From: JACVRW01 sp963814095 | GTDB lineage: Bacteria; Actinomycetota; Thermoleophilia; Solirubrobacterales; Thermoleophilaceae | Length of the DNA stretch: 64,000 nt | Assembly: GCA_963814095.1 (NCBI GenBank) | Contig: CAWFBT010000007.1 | Span: forward strand, 62,001 to 126,000 | Direction: 5' to 3' | Shown here: positions 25,937 to 34,677 of the stretch, one piece after another | Numbering within the stretch: the stretch's first letter is position 1 | How the letters are laid out: the number at the start of each line of letters is the position of its first letter | Position numbers and translations under genes: made by a program | Notes under the pieces: generated by a model | Databases searched by the model: none | What the model saw: only the letters and a program-made list of their open reading frames with translations | Told to the model about the DNA's origin: nothing

Positions 25937-26449
25937 TTGGACGCTGTGACGCAGGGAAGTTCATCGCAGGGGATCGGCGGGTCGGCTGGCGTCGCGTTGA
26001 TCGGCGGGGCCGTCACGGCCTATGCGCTCCTGGATGCCTACATCCTCGGGCCGGTGGTGATCGAGCTGTCCGCGTGGTTCGACCCCTTCGTGGTGTTCGG
26101 GGTCGCCACCGCCCTCCTCACGCTCCTCAACGTTGCCTGCTGCAGCTGGCTCGATCGCCGCGGCGACAACGGCAAGCCGGGCCGCCTGGAGGCGCGGCTC
26201 GAGCGGCTCGGGTCCAGCCGTCTGATGAGGCGCCCGGTGGACTGGGTCACGCGCGGCTCGTCCTTGTGGTTCGTGCTGGGCGCCGTGATCATCAACGCCA
26301 TCTTCGTCGTCGGCGTGGCGCGTTTCCTCGGCGGCCGGCCGGTGGACCGGCGCCGGATCGTGCTCGCGTCGGCGGCCTACTCGATCACGTTCGCCGCCTT
26401 CTTCGTGGCGCTCGGCTTCGGCGCCGGCGACGTCGTCCGAGCCCTGTAG
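25937..26449 (+). CDS. Integral membrane protein, unknown function
   Basis: A 170-residue protein with four likely membrane helices: GVALIGGAVTAYALLDAYIL, FVVFGVATALLTLLNVACC, WFVLGAVIINAIFVVGVA and YSITFAAFFVALGFGA. The loop between helices 2 and 3 is basic. It carries no motif I recognise. The start (TTG) is uncertain; GTG three codons later is possible. Its last 73 bases overlap the 3' end of copA on the other strand. Confidence 0.7.
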   Translation: MDAVTQGSSSQGIGGSAGVALIGGAVTAYALLDAYILGPVVIELSAWFDPFVVFGVATALLTLLNVACCSWLDRRGDNGKPGRLEARLERLGSSRLMRRPVDWVTRGSSLWFVLGAVIINAIFVVGVARFLGGRPVDRRRIVLASAAYSITFAAFFVALGFGAGDVVRAL

Positions 26450-28701
26450 GGCGACCGGGCCTTCACGTCCTGGGCCGGCGCGAAGCGGCGCAGCCGCAAC
26501 GCGTTCCCGACCACTGAGACGCTCGAGAGCGCCATCGCCGCGCCCGCGACGATCGGGTTGAGCAGGCCCGCCGCGGCCAGCGGCAGCGCGGCGAGGTTGT
26601 AGCCGAACGCCCAGCCCAGGTTCTGCTTGATCGTGCGCAGCGTCGCGCGCGACAGGCGGATCGCGTCGACGGCGGCGCCGAGATCGCCGGAGACGAGCGT
26701 GAGGTCGGACGCCTCGATGGCCACGTCCGTCCCGGTGCCGATCGCCAGGCCGAGGTCGGCTTGCGCAAGCGCCGGCGCATCGTTGACGCCATCGCCGACC
26801 ATCGCGACGACGCTGCCCTCGTCCTGCAGCCGCCGCACGACGGCGGCCTTGTCCGCGGGCAGCACCTCTGCGATCACCTCCACGATGCCGACCTGCTCGG
26901 CGACGGCGCGCGCGGTGCGCTCGTTGTCACCGCTCAGCAGGATCGGCCGCACCCCGAGCCCCCGCAGCGAGGCGACCGCGGCGGCGCTCGTCGGCTTGAC
27001 CGTGTCGGACACGACGAGCGCGGCGCGCGCCCGCCCGTCCCAGCCGGCGAGCACGGCTGTGTGGCCGTGCTGCTCGGCGCGCTCGAGCGCGGCCTCGAGC
27101 GAGGCGGGGATCTCGAAATCCCATTCGCGCAGCAGGCGCGCGCGTCCGGCGAGCACGAGGCGGTCGCCGTCGACGGTCGCCTCGACGCCAAGCCCCTCGC
27201 GGTTCGAGAAGACGTCGAGCGCGGGCAGGCTCCCGAGCTCGCGCCGCGCGGCGTCGGCGATCGCCCGCCCGATCGGATGCTCGGACGCGTCCTCGGCGGC
27301 GCCGACGAGCCGCAGCGCGTCCTCGCGCTCCACGCCGTCGTCCAGCACCAGCTCGGCGAGCGACATCCTGCCGCTCGTGACGGTGCCGGTCTTGTCGAGG
27401 ACGACGGTGTCGACCCGGCGGGTGGCCTCGAGCACCTCGGGCCCCTTGATCAGCAGGCCGAGCTGGGCACCGCGCCCGGTGCCGACCATCAGGGCGGTGG
27501 GGGTCGCGAGCCCGAGCGCGCACGGGCAGGCGATGATCAGGACGGCGACGGCCGCCATGAAGGCGAACCCGGCACCCTCGCCCGCGCCGATCCAGAAGCC
27601 GAGCGTCGCCACGGCGAGCGCCACGACCACCGGGACGAACACCCCGGAGGCGCGGTCGGCGAGCCGCTGCACGGGCGCCTTGCCCGACTGCGCCTCCGTG
27701 ACGAGGCGGGCGATCTGCGCGAGCACGGTGTCGGCTCCGACGCGCGTCGCGCGCACGATCAGGCGACCGCCGGCGTTGATGCTCGCGCCGGGCACCTGCT
27801 CACCCTGGCCGACCTCGACCGGCACCGATTCGCCTGTGAGCAAGCTCAGGTCGACGGCGGAGCGGCCCTCCTCGACGACGCCGTCGGTGGCGATCTTCTC
27901 GCCAGGGCGCACGAGAAAGCGGTCGCCGACCTGGAGCTGCTCGACCGGGACGCGCCGCTCGTCGCCGTCTGCGTCAAGCACCGACGCCTCGCGGGCGCCC
28001 AGCTCGAGCAGGGCCGTGATGGCCGCCCCGGCGCTGCGCTTGGCGCGCGCCTCGAAGTAGCGGCCTGCCAGCACGAACGTGGTCACGACCGCGGCGACCT
28101 CGAGGTAGATCTCCTCTGCGCCCGCCCCCTGGTCGGGAATCAGGTCGAAGGTCATCTTCATGCCGGGCTCGCCGGCGTCGCCGAGGAACAGGGCGTAGAG
28201 CGACCACAGCCAGGCGGCGAGCGTCCCGAGGCTGATCAGCGTGTCCATCGTCGCGGCACCGTGGCGCAGGTTGAGCCAGGCGGCGCGATGGAACGGCCAT
28301 GCGCCCCACAGCACCACCGGAGTGGCGAGCTGGAGGACGAACCACTGCCAGTTCTCGAACTGGAAGGCGGGAACCATCGAGATGAGCAGCACCGGCAGCG
28401 ACAGCACGGCGCTGACGATCAGCCGCGTCCTCAAGGAGGAGGTCTCGTCGTCCTCGGCCGGCTCGCTGTCCGGGACGGTCGGCCCGGCGGGGAGCGCCGC
28501 CGTGTAGCCGGCCGACTCGACCGCCTCGACGAGGTGCTCGAGCTCGATCGCCCGGGCGTCGTACCGGACGCTCGCGCGCTCGGTGGCGTAGTTGACGCTC
28601 GCCTCCACACCGTCGAGCTTGTTCAGCTTCTTCTCGACGCGCGCGGCGCACGAAGCGCAGGTCATGCCCGTGATCGGCAGCTCGACGTGCTCAGTCGCCA
28701 T
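26377..28701 (-). CDS. copA: Copper-type heavy-metal P1B ATPase
   Basis: ATP-driven export of Cu(I) (or a related soft metal) across the membrane. The 774-residue protein has an N-terminal HMA domain (GMTCASC, residues about 10-15), helices, the TGES-type actuator loop (LLTGESVPVEV), the translocation motif IACPCALGLATPTAL (about residue 390), the phosphorylated Asp in DKTGTVTSG (about 434), the HP-locus SEHPIGRAI (about 470) and the hinge VGDGVNDAPALAQADLG (about 637). The CPC motif assigns it to the P1B-1 (Cu/Ag) group. Start ATG 28701 overlaps the preceding gene. Regulation through the CsoR-type repressor gene just beyond is likely. Confidence 0.95.
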   Translation of the reverse strand: MATEHVELPITGMTCASCAARVEKKLNKLDGVEASVNYATERASVRYDARAIELEHLVEAVESAGYTAALPAGPTVPDSEPAEDDETSSLRTRLIVSAVLSLPVLLISMVPAFQFENWQWFVLQLATPVVLWGAWPFHRAAWLNLRHGAATMDTLISLGTLAAWLWSLYALFLGDAGEPGMKMTFDLIPDQGAGAEEIYLEVAAVVTTFVLAGRYFEARAKRSAGAAITALLELGAREASVLDADGDERRVPVEQLQVGDRFLVRPGEKIATDGVVEEGRSAVDLSLLTGESVPVEVGQGEQVPGASINAGGRLIVRATRVGADTVLAQIARLVTEAQSGKAPVQRLADRASGVFVPVVVALAVATLGFWIGAGEGAGFAFMAAVAVLIIACPCALGLATPTALMVGTGRGAQLGLLIKGPEVLEATRRVDTVVLDKTGTVTSGRMSLAELVLDDGVEREDALRLVGAAEDASEHPIGRAIADAARRELGSLPALDVFSNREGLGVEATVDGDRLVLAGRARLLREWDFEIPASLEAALERAEQHGHTAVLAGWDGRARAALVVSDTVKPTSAAAVASLRGLGVRPILLSGDNERTARAVAEQVGIVEVIAEVLPADKAAVVRRLQDEGSVVAMVGDGVNDAPALAQADLGLAIGTGTDVAIEASDLTLVSGDLGAAVDAIRLSRATLRTIKQNLGWAFGYNLAALPLAAAGLLNPIVAGAAMALSSVSVVGNALRLRRFAPAQDVKARSPYRARTTSPAPKPSATKKAANVIE

Positions 28702-29530
28702 GCACGTCACCCGCCTCGCGCGTGAACGCCGCGGTATGCACGCGTCCATCGACCTTGAACTGGAGGAACAGGCGGTACGTGCCCTTGGACGGATACTCGA
28801 CCGCGAAGCGGATGTCCGACCCCTCGGTCGCCTTCGACTCCGGGTGCACGTGCAGGAAGGCCAGGTCGCCCTGGCGCAGCGCGACCAGGTGCCCGCGCGC
28901 GCCGAGATACGGCTCGATGTCGCGCACGCGGGAGCCGTCCTCGAAGATCGTGAAGCGGGCCTCTCCGCCGGTCTCCTTCAAGCGCACCTCGAAGCCGCCG
29001 GCGGTGAGCGCGGTCGTGGCGGGCCGCGGCAGCTCGCGCGCCTCGAAGCGCCCGTCGACGTTCAGGTCGATCCCGAGGGTGTGCGCTTCACCGGCGCTGC
29101 TGAAGTCGGCGAACAGCCGGTAGCTGCCGGCGTCGGCGAGCCGCAGCGGGACCTGCCAGCCGCCGTCCGCGGTCTGGCGCGGGTGCAGGTGCTGGAAGCC
29201 GGTCAGGTCGCGCCGGGCGACGATCAAGTGCATGCGGCGGTCGTGCTCGACGTCGAAGTCCCGGACCGTCGCGCCGGTGTCGTCCACGATCCGGAAGTCC
29301 AGGCGGCCCGAAGACGTCACCCGTCCCGGGGCGTCGAGGACGAGGCGCACGCCGTCCTCGGCCTGAGCGAGACCCTTGACCTTGGGCTGGTGCGTCTCGC
29401 CGTCGCCCGAGTGAGGCGGCGCCGACCGGCTATCCACGTCGGGATCGATGGCTGCGCCGGCCAGCGCGGCGCCGGCGAAGATCACGCCGAGCAGTCCGGC
29501 GAACAGCCCGATGCGGACGAGGCTGCTCAT
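28691..29530 (-). CDS. YtkA-like secreted or membrane-anchored protein of the copper cassette
   Basis: A 279-residue protein with an N-terminal helix (IGLFAGLLGVIFAGAALAGAA), then beta-rich repeats with MHLIVARRDLTGFQHLHPR, LNVDGRFEARELP, and LVALRQGDLAFLHVHPES. The HLHP and HVHP motifs are repeated His/Pro segments, typical of YtkA-like proteins, and may bind copper. It overlaps the copA start by 11 bases, is divergent from csoR, and is therefore the first gene of a csoR-controlled operon. A role in extracytoplasmic copper handling is inferred from context. Confidence 0.8.
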   Translation of the reverse strand: MSSLVRIGLFAGLLGVIFAGAALAGAAIDPDVDSRSAPPHSGDGETHQPKVKGLAQAEDGVRLVLDAPGRVTSSGRLDFRIVDDTGATVRDFDVEHDRRMHLIVARRDLTGFQHLHPRQTADGGWQVPLRLADAGSYRLFADFSSAGEAHTLGIDLNVDGRFEARELPRPATTALTAGGFEVRLKETGGEARFTIFEDGSRVRDIEPYLGARGHLVALRQGDLAFLHVHPESKATEGSDIRFAVEYPSKGTYRLFLQFKVDGRVHTAAFTREAGDVHGD

Positions 29531-29571
29531 GCTTCAGGAATACGGGCCGGGGGTATCACGGGATGACCAAG

Positions 29572-29601
29572 CCTAGCATACCCCCTGTGGGTATTGCTAG
29601 G
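29572..29601. promoter_or_regulatory. CsoR-type operator in the divergent copper region
   Basis: A palindromic core ATACCC-CCTGT-GGGTAT (29578-29594) is extended on both sides by CCTAGCA / TGCTAGG with one unpaired base. The G-tract palindrome TACCCCC-TGTG-GGTA-like is the known CsoR/RcnR recognition type. It lies between the start of the YtkA-like/copA operon (29530) and csoR (29613), so copper would release repression of both. Confidence 0.82.
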
Positions 29602-29612
29602 ATGTCGGGCAC

Positions 29613-29915
29613 ATGGCGACCACCGGGACCACCACCAAGCACGGCTACACCGCGACGAAGGACCAGCTGCTCACCCGCCTGCGCCGCATCGAGGGGCAGG
29701 TCCGCGGCATCGAGGGCATGGTCGAGGACGACCGCTACTGCATCGACGTCCTCACCCAGATCTCGGCGGTCCAGGCCGCGCTCGACAAGGTGGCGCTCGG
29801 CCTACTCGACCAGCACGCCCGCCACTGCGTGGTCGACGGGCATGCCGAGGGAACGCCCGAGGAGCTCACGGACGAGCTGATGGCGGCCGTCGGCCGGCTG
29901 ATGCGCCGCGGCTAG
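29613..29915 (+). CDS. csoR: CsoR-family copper-sensing repressor
   Basis: A 100-residue all-helical repressor. The metal-binding residues are visible: Cys43 in RYCIDVL, His68 and Cys72 in QHARHC, giving the Cys-His-Cys Cu(I) site. The N-terminal LLTRLRRIEGQVRGIEGM is the family signature. It is divergent from the copper operon, with a strong palindrome in the shared promoter region. Classed as Cu(I) CsoR by context and ligands. Confidence 0.94.
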   Translation: MATTGTTTKHGYTATKDQLLTRLRRIEGQVRGIEGMVEDDRYCIDVLTQISAVQAALDKVALGLLDQHARHCVVDGHAEGTPEELTDELMAAVGRLMRRG

Positions 29916-29933
29916 CGCGGCAGCTTCGGCGCC

Positions 29934-30323
29934 CTACGAGAGCGCCTTGGCCTTCAGCGTGTCGAACTCCTCCTGGGTGATCGCGCCCGAGTCGAGCAGC
30001 TCCTTGGCCTTCGCGATCTCCCCGGCGGACCCGCCGGCCGCGTCGCGCACGTACGAGTCGAACGCCTGCTGCTGAGCCTGCGCCTGCTTCACGCTGCGCT
30101 CGCGCATCCCGTCGTGCTGGGCGATCAGATAGACCAGCACGCCGAGGAACGGCGCGACGATCACGAACACGACCCAGAGCGCTTTGTGCCAGCCGCCGAT
30201 GTCGTGACGACGGAACAGGTCGATCAGCACGGTGATCGCGATCCAGATCCAGATCACCCAGCAGAAGAAGATGATGATCGTCCAGAGGACATCCAGGAAC
30301 GGATAGTCCGCGGCTATGAGCAT
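29934..30323 (-). CDS. PLDc_N/SHOCT membrane protein
   Basis: A 129-residue protein with two membrane helices (VLWTIIIFFCWVIWIWIAITVL and ALWVVFVIVAPFLGVLVYLIA), separated by RRHDIGGW, the PLDc_N pattern. The end is a SHOCT domain (IAKAKELLDSGAITQEEFDTLKAKAL). This two-part design is widespread in actinobacteria and often stress-induced, but its task is unknown. ATG 30323 is chosen since upstream is non-hydrophobic and lacks an RBS. Confidence 0.88.
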   Translation of the reverse strand: MLIAADYPFLDVLWTIIIFFCWVIWIWIAITVLIDLFRRHDIGGWHKALWVVFVIVAPFLGVLVYLIAQHDGMRERSVKQAQAQQQAFDSYVRDAAGGSAGEIAKAKELLDSGAITQEEFDTLKAKALS

Positions 30324-30404
30324 GGGTACGGCTCCCTTCGTGGCCAGTGATTCAGGCTGAATACTGTCGCCTCGGCCGGACAAGTGCGAGCTGACCCCTC
30401 GCGC

Positions 30405-30776
30405 TCACTCCCACCAAGGCCTGTCCGCGGTCGTGACGGCAATCTGCAGCAGCCATCCGTAGGTCGCGTCCGGCTCGTCATCCGGGAGCGCCCACGAGTA
30501 ACCGAGGAAGACGGGCTTTCCGCTTTCGAGGACCTCGTAGGTCTCCGTGAAGCGCGCCACGGGCCAGATCGTTTGGACCCTCTCCTCCAGCTTGCTGGGC
30601 GGGCTCAGCAGGGACACCGATCCGAGACCGGACCCGCCTCGGAGGAACGTGATCTCCGCCTCGATCGAGCCGGTGGCGTTCATCAGGATCAGCTTGCGCT
30701 GAGCGTTCTCCTCGCCCTGTCCGCCCTGATGGAGGAGGACGGTGTGGGAGTGGATCTCCCAGAAGTTGACGGGCAT
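30405..30776 (-). CDS. Hypothetical soluble protein
   Basis: A 123-residue protein with no signal or membrane segment. Sequence pattern: NFWEIHSHTVLLHQ near the start, a beta-rich middle (LILMNATGSIEAEITFLRGG), and YGWLLQIAVTT at the end. I recognise no family. It lies on the same strand 10 bases after the RibD-like gene at 30787, so it is probably cotranscribed with that gene. Confidence 0.65.
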   Translation of the reverse strand: MPVNFWEIHSHTVLLHQGGQGEENAQRKLILMNATGSIEAEITFLRGGSGLGSVSLLSPPSKLEERVQTIWPVARFTETYEVLESGKPVFLGYSWALPDDEPDATYGWLLQIAVTTADRPWWE

Positions 30777-30786
30777 GGCCTGTCCC

Positions 30787-31344
30787 TCAAACCGCGCGCT
30801 CGTAGGTCAGGATCGCCACCCCGTTGCTCGCTATCTGCGAATCGGCGAGGCGCAGGTTCTTCGGCGCGGCTCCGTCGTTGAAAAGCCGCTTCCCCGTGCC
30901 CGCGATCACGGGGTAGATCTCGATACGCATCTCGTCGAGCAGGTCGGCGTGCAGCAGAGCCTCGACAAGCGAGAGGCTGCCGTGGACGCCGATGTTCCCG
31001 CCCGGCTGCTCCTTCAGCTCGGTGACGGTGGCGCCGAGGTCCCGGACGACGGTCGCGCTCTCGTGATCACCCCAGGGCGCTGCCTCCAGCGAGGAGGAGA
31101 AGACGTACTTCGGCACGCCGTTGATGTGGCTCGCGAACGGCTCGTTGTCCGAGCTCGGCCAGTGGTCGGCCCACTCCTCATACGTCACGCGGCCGAGCAG
31201 CATCGCGTCCTCGTCGGCCATCTTCCCGAAGAAGTCGTCGAGCACCTCTTTCGAACCGCGCAGCGCCACGATCTCGTCCATCACCGCGTCGGGCGCTCCG
31301 ACTCCGTCCAGCGTGACGAATGTGTGTGAGACGACTTTTCTCAT
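30787..31344 (-). CDS. RibD C-terminal / dihydrofolate-reductase-fold protein, second copy
   Basis: A 185-residue protein of the same family as the gene at 25337: VVSHTFVTLDGVGAPDAVMD at the N-terminus, GRVTYEEWADHWP, KYVFSSSLE and LKEQPGGNIGVHGSLSLVEALL, then EIYPVIAGTGKRLFND. Sequence similarity to the other copy is modest, so they are likely paralogues of different age rather than a recent duplication. Substrate unknown. Confidence 0.9.
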   Translation of the reverse strand: MRKVVSHTFVTLDGVGAPDAVMDEIVALRGSKEVLDDFFGKMADEDAMLLGRVTYEEWADHWPSSDNEPFASHINGVPKYVFSSSLEAAPWGDHESATVVRDLGATVTELKEQPGGNIGVHGSLSLVEALLHADLLDEMRIEIYPVIAGTGKRLFNDGAAPKNLRLADSQIASNGVAILTYERAV

Positions 31345-31356
31345 ACGCGCATCGAA

Positions 31357-32232
31357 TCAGGGCGCGCCGAAGTCCTGCACGTAGGTCCCGCCGTTTCCGC
31401 CCTCGGGGGTACCCCGTGAGACCCCGATCCCGCTGTGCACGAGCAGGCCGTTGAGGATGTTCGCCCGGTGGCCCGCCGAGTTCATCCAGCCGCTCACGAC
31501 ACGGCGCGGCGTGCCGAGCGAGCCGCCACCCCAGGCGATGTTCTCGGCCAGGTACGAGCCCAGGTACCCGCTCGCGCGGATGCGCTGGTCGAAGGTCCGC
31601 CCGTCGGCGGAGACGTGCGAGAAGTAACGGTTCGCCGTCATGTCGCTCGCGTGTGACCCAGCGGCGGACGCGAGCTGCGCGTTGTCGGCAAGCGGCGCCA
31701 CCCCGTAGCGGGCCCGCTCGGCGTTGACGAGGCACAGAGCCGCCGCGCGCACGAGCGCAAGGTTGGAAGCGGTCGGGACCGCGTCCGCTCCGGCGCAGCT
31801 CGCCGGCGGAGGCGCCGGCGGCGGGGGCGGCAGCGGCGCAGGCGGCACCAACGCGGGCGGCGGTGTGGTCGGCAGAATCGGACCGTGAGGGACGCGAGGG
31901 CGATGCCTTCGCCGGAGGCGCGCCCGGCGACGGCAGGGCCGCTTGTGCCTCAGGTGCCCTCCTCGCTCACGCCGCACGCGGCCCGCGCGACAACGGCGCC
32001 GGGCCTTGCGGCGGGCTTTCCGGTCCCCCGGGGGCTTGCCGGCGGCGGCGTGTCCCCCAGCTGCCTCGTCTCCGGCCGGCGGCGCCGCAGCGGAGGGGGT
32101 CACAGGCAGGCCGACCACGACCAGGACGGCAACGGCGACGATCACCGTGACAGAGCTGCGAACGGGCACCCGCCCGCAAACTACCTGCGCCCGTCGACGC
32201 CTAAACCTGGCGGCCGTCAGCACCGAGCCCAC
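31357..32232 (-). CDS. Secreted CAP (SCP/PR1-like) domain protein
   Basis: A 291-residue protein with an N-terminal membrane/signal segment (VTVIVAVAVLVVVGLPVTP), a long Arg/Lys-rich and then Pro-rich linker (about residues 55-145), and a C-terminal CAP domain of about 125 residues: LVNAERARYGVAPLADNAQL, AAGSHASDMTANRYFSHVSA, GYLGSYLAENIAWG, SGWMNSAGHRANILN. His and Glu of the CAP cavity are present. It is predicted to act outside the membrane. CAP proteins of bacteria have unclear substrates. The highly basic linker (KARRKARRRC) is unusual and might bind nucleic acid or anionic cell wall polymer. Confidence 0.88.
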   Translation of the reverse strand: MGSVLTAARFRRRRAQVVCGRVPVRSSVTVIVAVAVLVVVGLPVTPSAAAPPAGDEAAGGHAAAGKPPGDRKARRKARRRCRAGRVRRERGGHLRHKRPCRRRARLRRRHRPRVPHGPILPTTPPPALVPPAPLPPPPPAPPPASCAGADAVPTASNLALVRAAALCLVNAERARYGVAPLADNAQLASAAGSHASDMTANRYFSHVSADGRTFDQRIRASGYLGSYLAENIAWGGGSLGTPRRVVSGWMNSAGHRANILNGLLVHSGIGVSRGTPEGGNGGTYVQDFGAP

Positions 32233-32417
32233 GCGACCGCGCCGACTGGCGAGTCACACGTGGACAGCAGCAGCCTGAACTTCGCCGGCTGGAACCCGCG
32301 TCCTGTCCGGGACAAACGAGACCAGGGAGCAGACCAGGGGGGTGACGGGCGCGACACGGAGGCGCGACAGCGAAGGTGAGCCGTGACCGCCCGAGTCAGC
32401 CCCGAGAGGAGATCCCT

Positions 32418-33338
32418 ATGAGCCCGTCGACCGGAGATCCGAGCACGTCCATCGGCATGGCGCTCGACGACGGAACCGAACTTCGGGAGGGGTACGCCGA
32501 GGTCGGAGACGGGGTGAGGCTCCATTACGTCGAGGCCGGCGACGGACCGTTGGTCGTCCTGCTGCACGGCTTCCCGGAGTTCTGGTACGGCTGGCGGCTG
32601 CAGATCGCGCCGCTCGCGGCGGCCGGTTTCCGGGTGGTCGCGCCCGACCTGCGCGGCTACAACCTGTCGTCGAAGCCCGACGGCGTCGCGGCTTACACCG
32701 CCGGCAAGCTGGCCGCCGACGTGCGCGATCTGATCCGCGAACGCGGCGCCGAGTCCGCGCGGCTGGTCGGCCACGACTGGGGCGGAACCGCTGCCTGGAC
32801 CGCGGCGATGAACCACCCCGAGGTCGTGGACCGTCTGGCCATCCTCAACGCGGCCCATCCGCGCAAGCTAAACGAGGGACTGCGCCACCCCAGCCAGCTC
32901 GCGCGGTCCTGGTACTTCTTCTACTTCGCGCTCCCAGACCTGCCCGAGCACCACGTGCGGGCTAAGGACTGGGAGTTCTTCCAGCACTTCCTGCGCGACG
33001 CCGAGCCGCCGTACACGAAGCAGGAGACCGATCGCTACATCGAGGCGTGGTCGCAGGAGGGCGCGGCGAGCGCCATGATCGACTACTACCGCGCCGCGGT
33101 GCGACCGCCGAAGGGCACCAAGACGGAGCTTCAGCCGATCTCGGCGCCCACCCTGGTCATCTGGGGCCAGAAGGATCGCTACCTCGGCCCGGATCTCGCC
33201 GAGCCCCACAACGAGGACGTCCCCAACCTCGACCGCGTCGAGCGCCTGCCCGACGCGTCGCATTGGGTCCACCACGACGAGGCCGAGCGCGTCACACAAC
33301 TGCTCATCGACTTCTTCGCCCCCGCCCGCGCAACCTGA
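32418..33338 (+). CDS. Alpha/beta hydrolase, epoxide-hydrolase-like
   Basis: A 306-residue enzyme with the classic features: oxyanion motif HGFPEFWYGW, nucleophile elbow GHDWGGTAAW (Asp nucleophile as in epoxide hydrolases and dehalogenases), acid region IWGQKDRYLGP, and catalytic His in DASHWVHHDEAE. The cap domain includes the SWYFFYFALPDLPE segment. Cytoplasmic, no signal. ATG 32418 with AGAGGAG upstream is a good start. Substrate unknown; epoxide hydrolase, haloalkane dehalogenase or esterase are possible. Confidence 0.92.
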   Translation: MSPSTGDPSTSIGMALDDGTELREGYAEVGDGVRLHYVEAGDGPLVVLLHGFPEFWYGWRLQIAPLAAAGFRVVAPDLRGYNLSSKPDGVAAYTAGKLAADVRDLIRERGAESARLVGHDWGGTAAWTAAMNHPEVVDRLAILNAAHPRKLNEGLRHPSQLARSWYFFYFALPDLPEHHVRAKDWEFFQHFLRDAEPPYTKQETDRYIEAWSQEGAASAMIDYYRAAVRPPKGTKTELQPISAPTLVIWGQKDRYLGPDLAEPHNEDVPNLDRVERLPDASHWVHHDEAERVTQLLIDFFAPARAT

Positions 33339-33458
33339 CACCGCGAATGTCGACGGCGTCCGGCGAACAGGCCTGGCAGCGATGGGACGGCGCCAGAGCG
33401 AGACGGCTGATCAACTGGACGTTCTCAGTTCAAACGGACGGTTAGAAAGAGTGCCGGC

Positions 33459-34673
33459 CTACTTGATCTGGTCGTACACCTTGAACATCGGCAGGTACAT
33501 CGCGATCACGATGAACCCGACGATCGAGCCGACGACCACGATCATGATCGGCTCGAGGATCGAGGTGAGGGCCTTGACGGCGGCCTCGACCTGCTCCTCG
33601 TAGAAGTCGGCGACCTTGGTCATCATCGTCTCGAGGGCGCCCGTCTCCTCACCGACGCCGATCATCTGCGTGACCATGACCGGGAAGGCCTCGGGCACCT
33701 CTGTCATCGGCTGCGTGAGCGTGCCGCCCTTCTTGACGGACTCGCGCACGTCCTCCATCGCCTTCTCGATCACGCGGTTGCCGGACGTCTTGCCGGTGAT
33801 GTCGATCGCCTCGAGCATCGGCACGCCGGCCGCGATCAGGCCCGAGAAGGTGCGTGAGAAGCGGGCGAGCGCGACCTTCTGGACGATGCCGCCGATCTTC
33901 ATCGGGAACTTCAGCTTCAGGCGATCCCACTGCATGCGCCCGCGCTCGCTCTTCTTCCAGTAGCGGAACACCCAGACCACCCCGGCGACGACCGCGAACA
34001 TCACGTACCAGCGCTGGGTGACCATGTGCGAGAGCCAGACGGTGAACTTCGTGATCGCCGGCAGCTCGCCGCCGAAGTCGTTGAAGATCTTCTCGAAGAC
34101 CGGCACGAGGAACGCGACGAGGGCGAACAGCACGACCAGCGCGAAGCCGCCGATCAGCGACGGGTAGATCATCGCCGCCTTGATCTGGCGCCTGAGCGCC
34201 GCGTCCTTCTCGAGCTGGGTCGCCACGCGGACGAGCGTCTGGTCGAGGATGCCGCCCGTCTCGCCGGCCTGCACCATCGCCACGAAGAGCTCGTTGAAGA
34301 CGTCCGGGTGCCGCTGGAGCGCCGCCGAGAGCGAGACGCCGGCCTCGACGTCCTTGCGGACGGCGATCCAGGTCTCGCGCAGCTTGTCGTTCTCGGTCTG
34401 CTCCTCGATCACGTATAGGGAGCGGAGCAGCGACATGCCCGACTGGACCATCGTGGCCAGCTGCCGGGTCGCGACCACCAGGTCGTCTGCCTTGACGCGC
34501 CGGAAGCGGGCCAGGATGTCGCCGGCGTTCGCCGCCTTCTGCTCCTCGATGTCGACGACGATCAGGCCCTTGGAGCGCAGCTGCGCCGCCACCGCCTGCT
34601 TGTCGCCGGCCTCCATCTCCCCCTTGGTCGAGGAGCCTGAGAGGTCGAGTGCCTTGAATGCGTAGGTCGCCAT
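33459..34673 (-). CDS. pilC: Type IV pilus inner-membrane platform protein
   Basis: A 404-residue type II secretion F-family protein with two repeated cytoplasmic helix bundles (residues about 65-190 and 270-395) and membrane segments after about residue 170 (GGFALVVLFALVAFLVPVF), 215-235 and 378-398. Family motifs include RQLATMVQSGMSLLRSL and its second-repeat counterpart ARFSRTFSGLIAAGVPMLEA. It anchors the PilB/PilT motors. Directly after pilT with a few bases between. Confidence 0.95.
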   Translation of the reverse strand: MATYAFKALDLSGSSTKGEMEAGDKQAVAAQLRSKGLIVVDIEEQKAANAGDILARFRRVKADDLVVATRQLATMVQSGMSLLRSLYVIEEQTENDKLRETWIAVRKDVEAGVSLSAALQRHPDVFNELFVAMVQAGETGGILDQTLVRVATQLEKDAALRRQIKAAMIYPSLIGGFALVVLFALVAFLVPVFEKIFNDFGGELPAITKFTVWLSHMVTQRWYVMFAVVAGVVWVFRYWKKSERGRMQWDRLKLKFPMKIGGIVQKVALARFSRTFSGLIAAGVPMLEAIDITGKTSGNRVIEKAMEDVRESVKKGGTLTQPMTEVPEAFPVMVTQMIGVGEETGALETMMTKVADFYEEQVEAAVKALTSILEPIMIVVVGSIVGFIVIAMYLPMFKVYDQIK

Positions 34674-34677
34674 CGCT

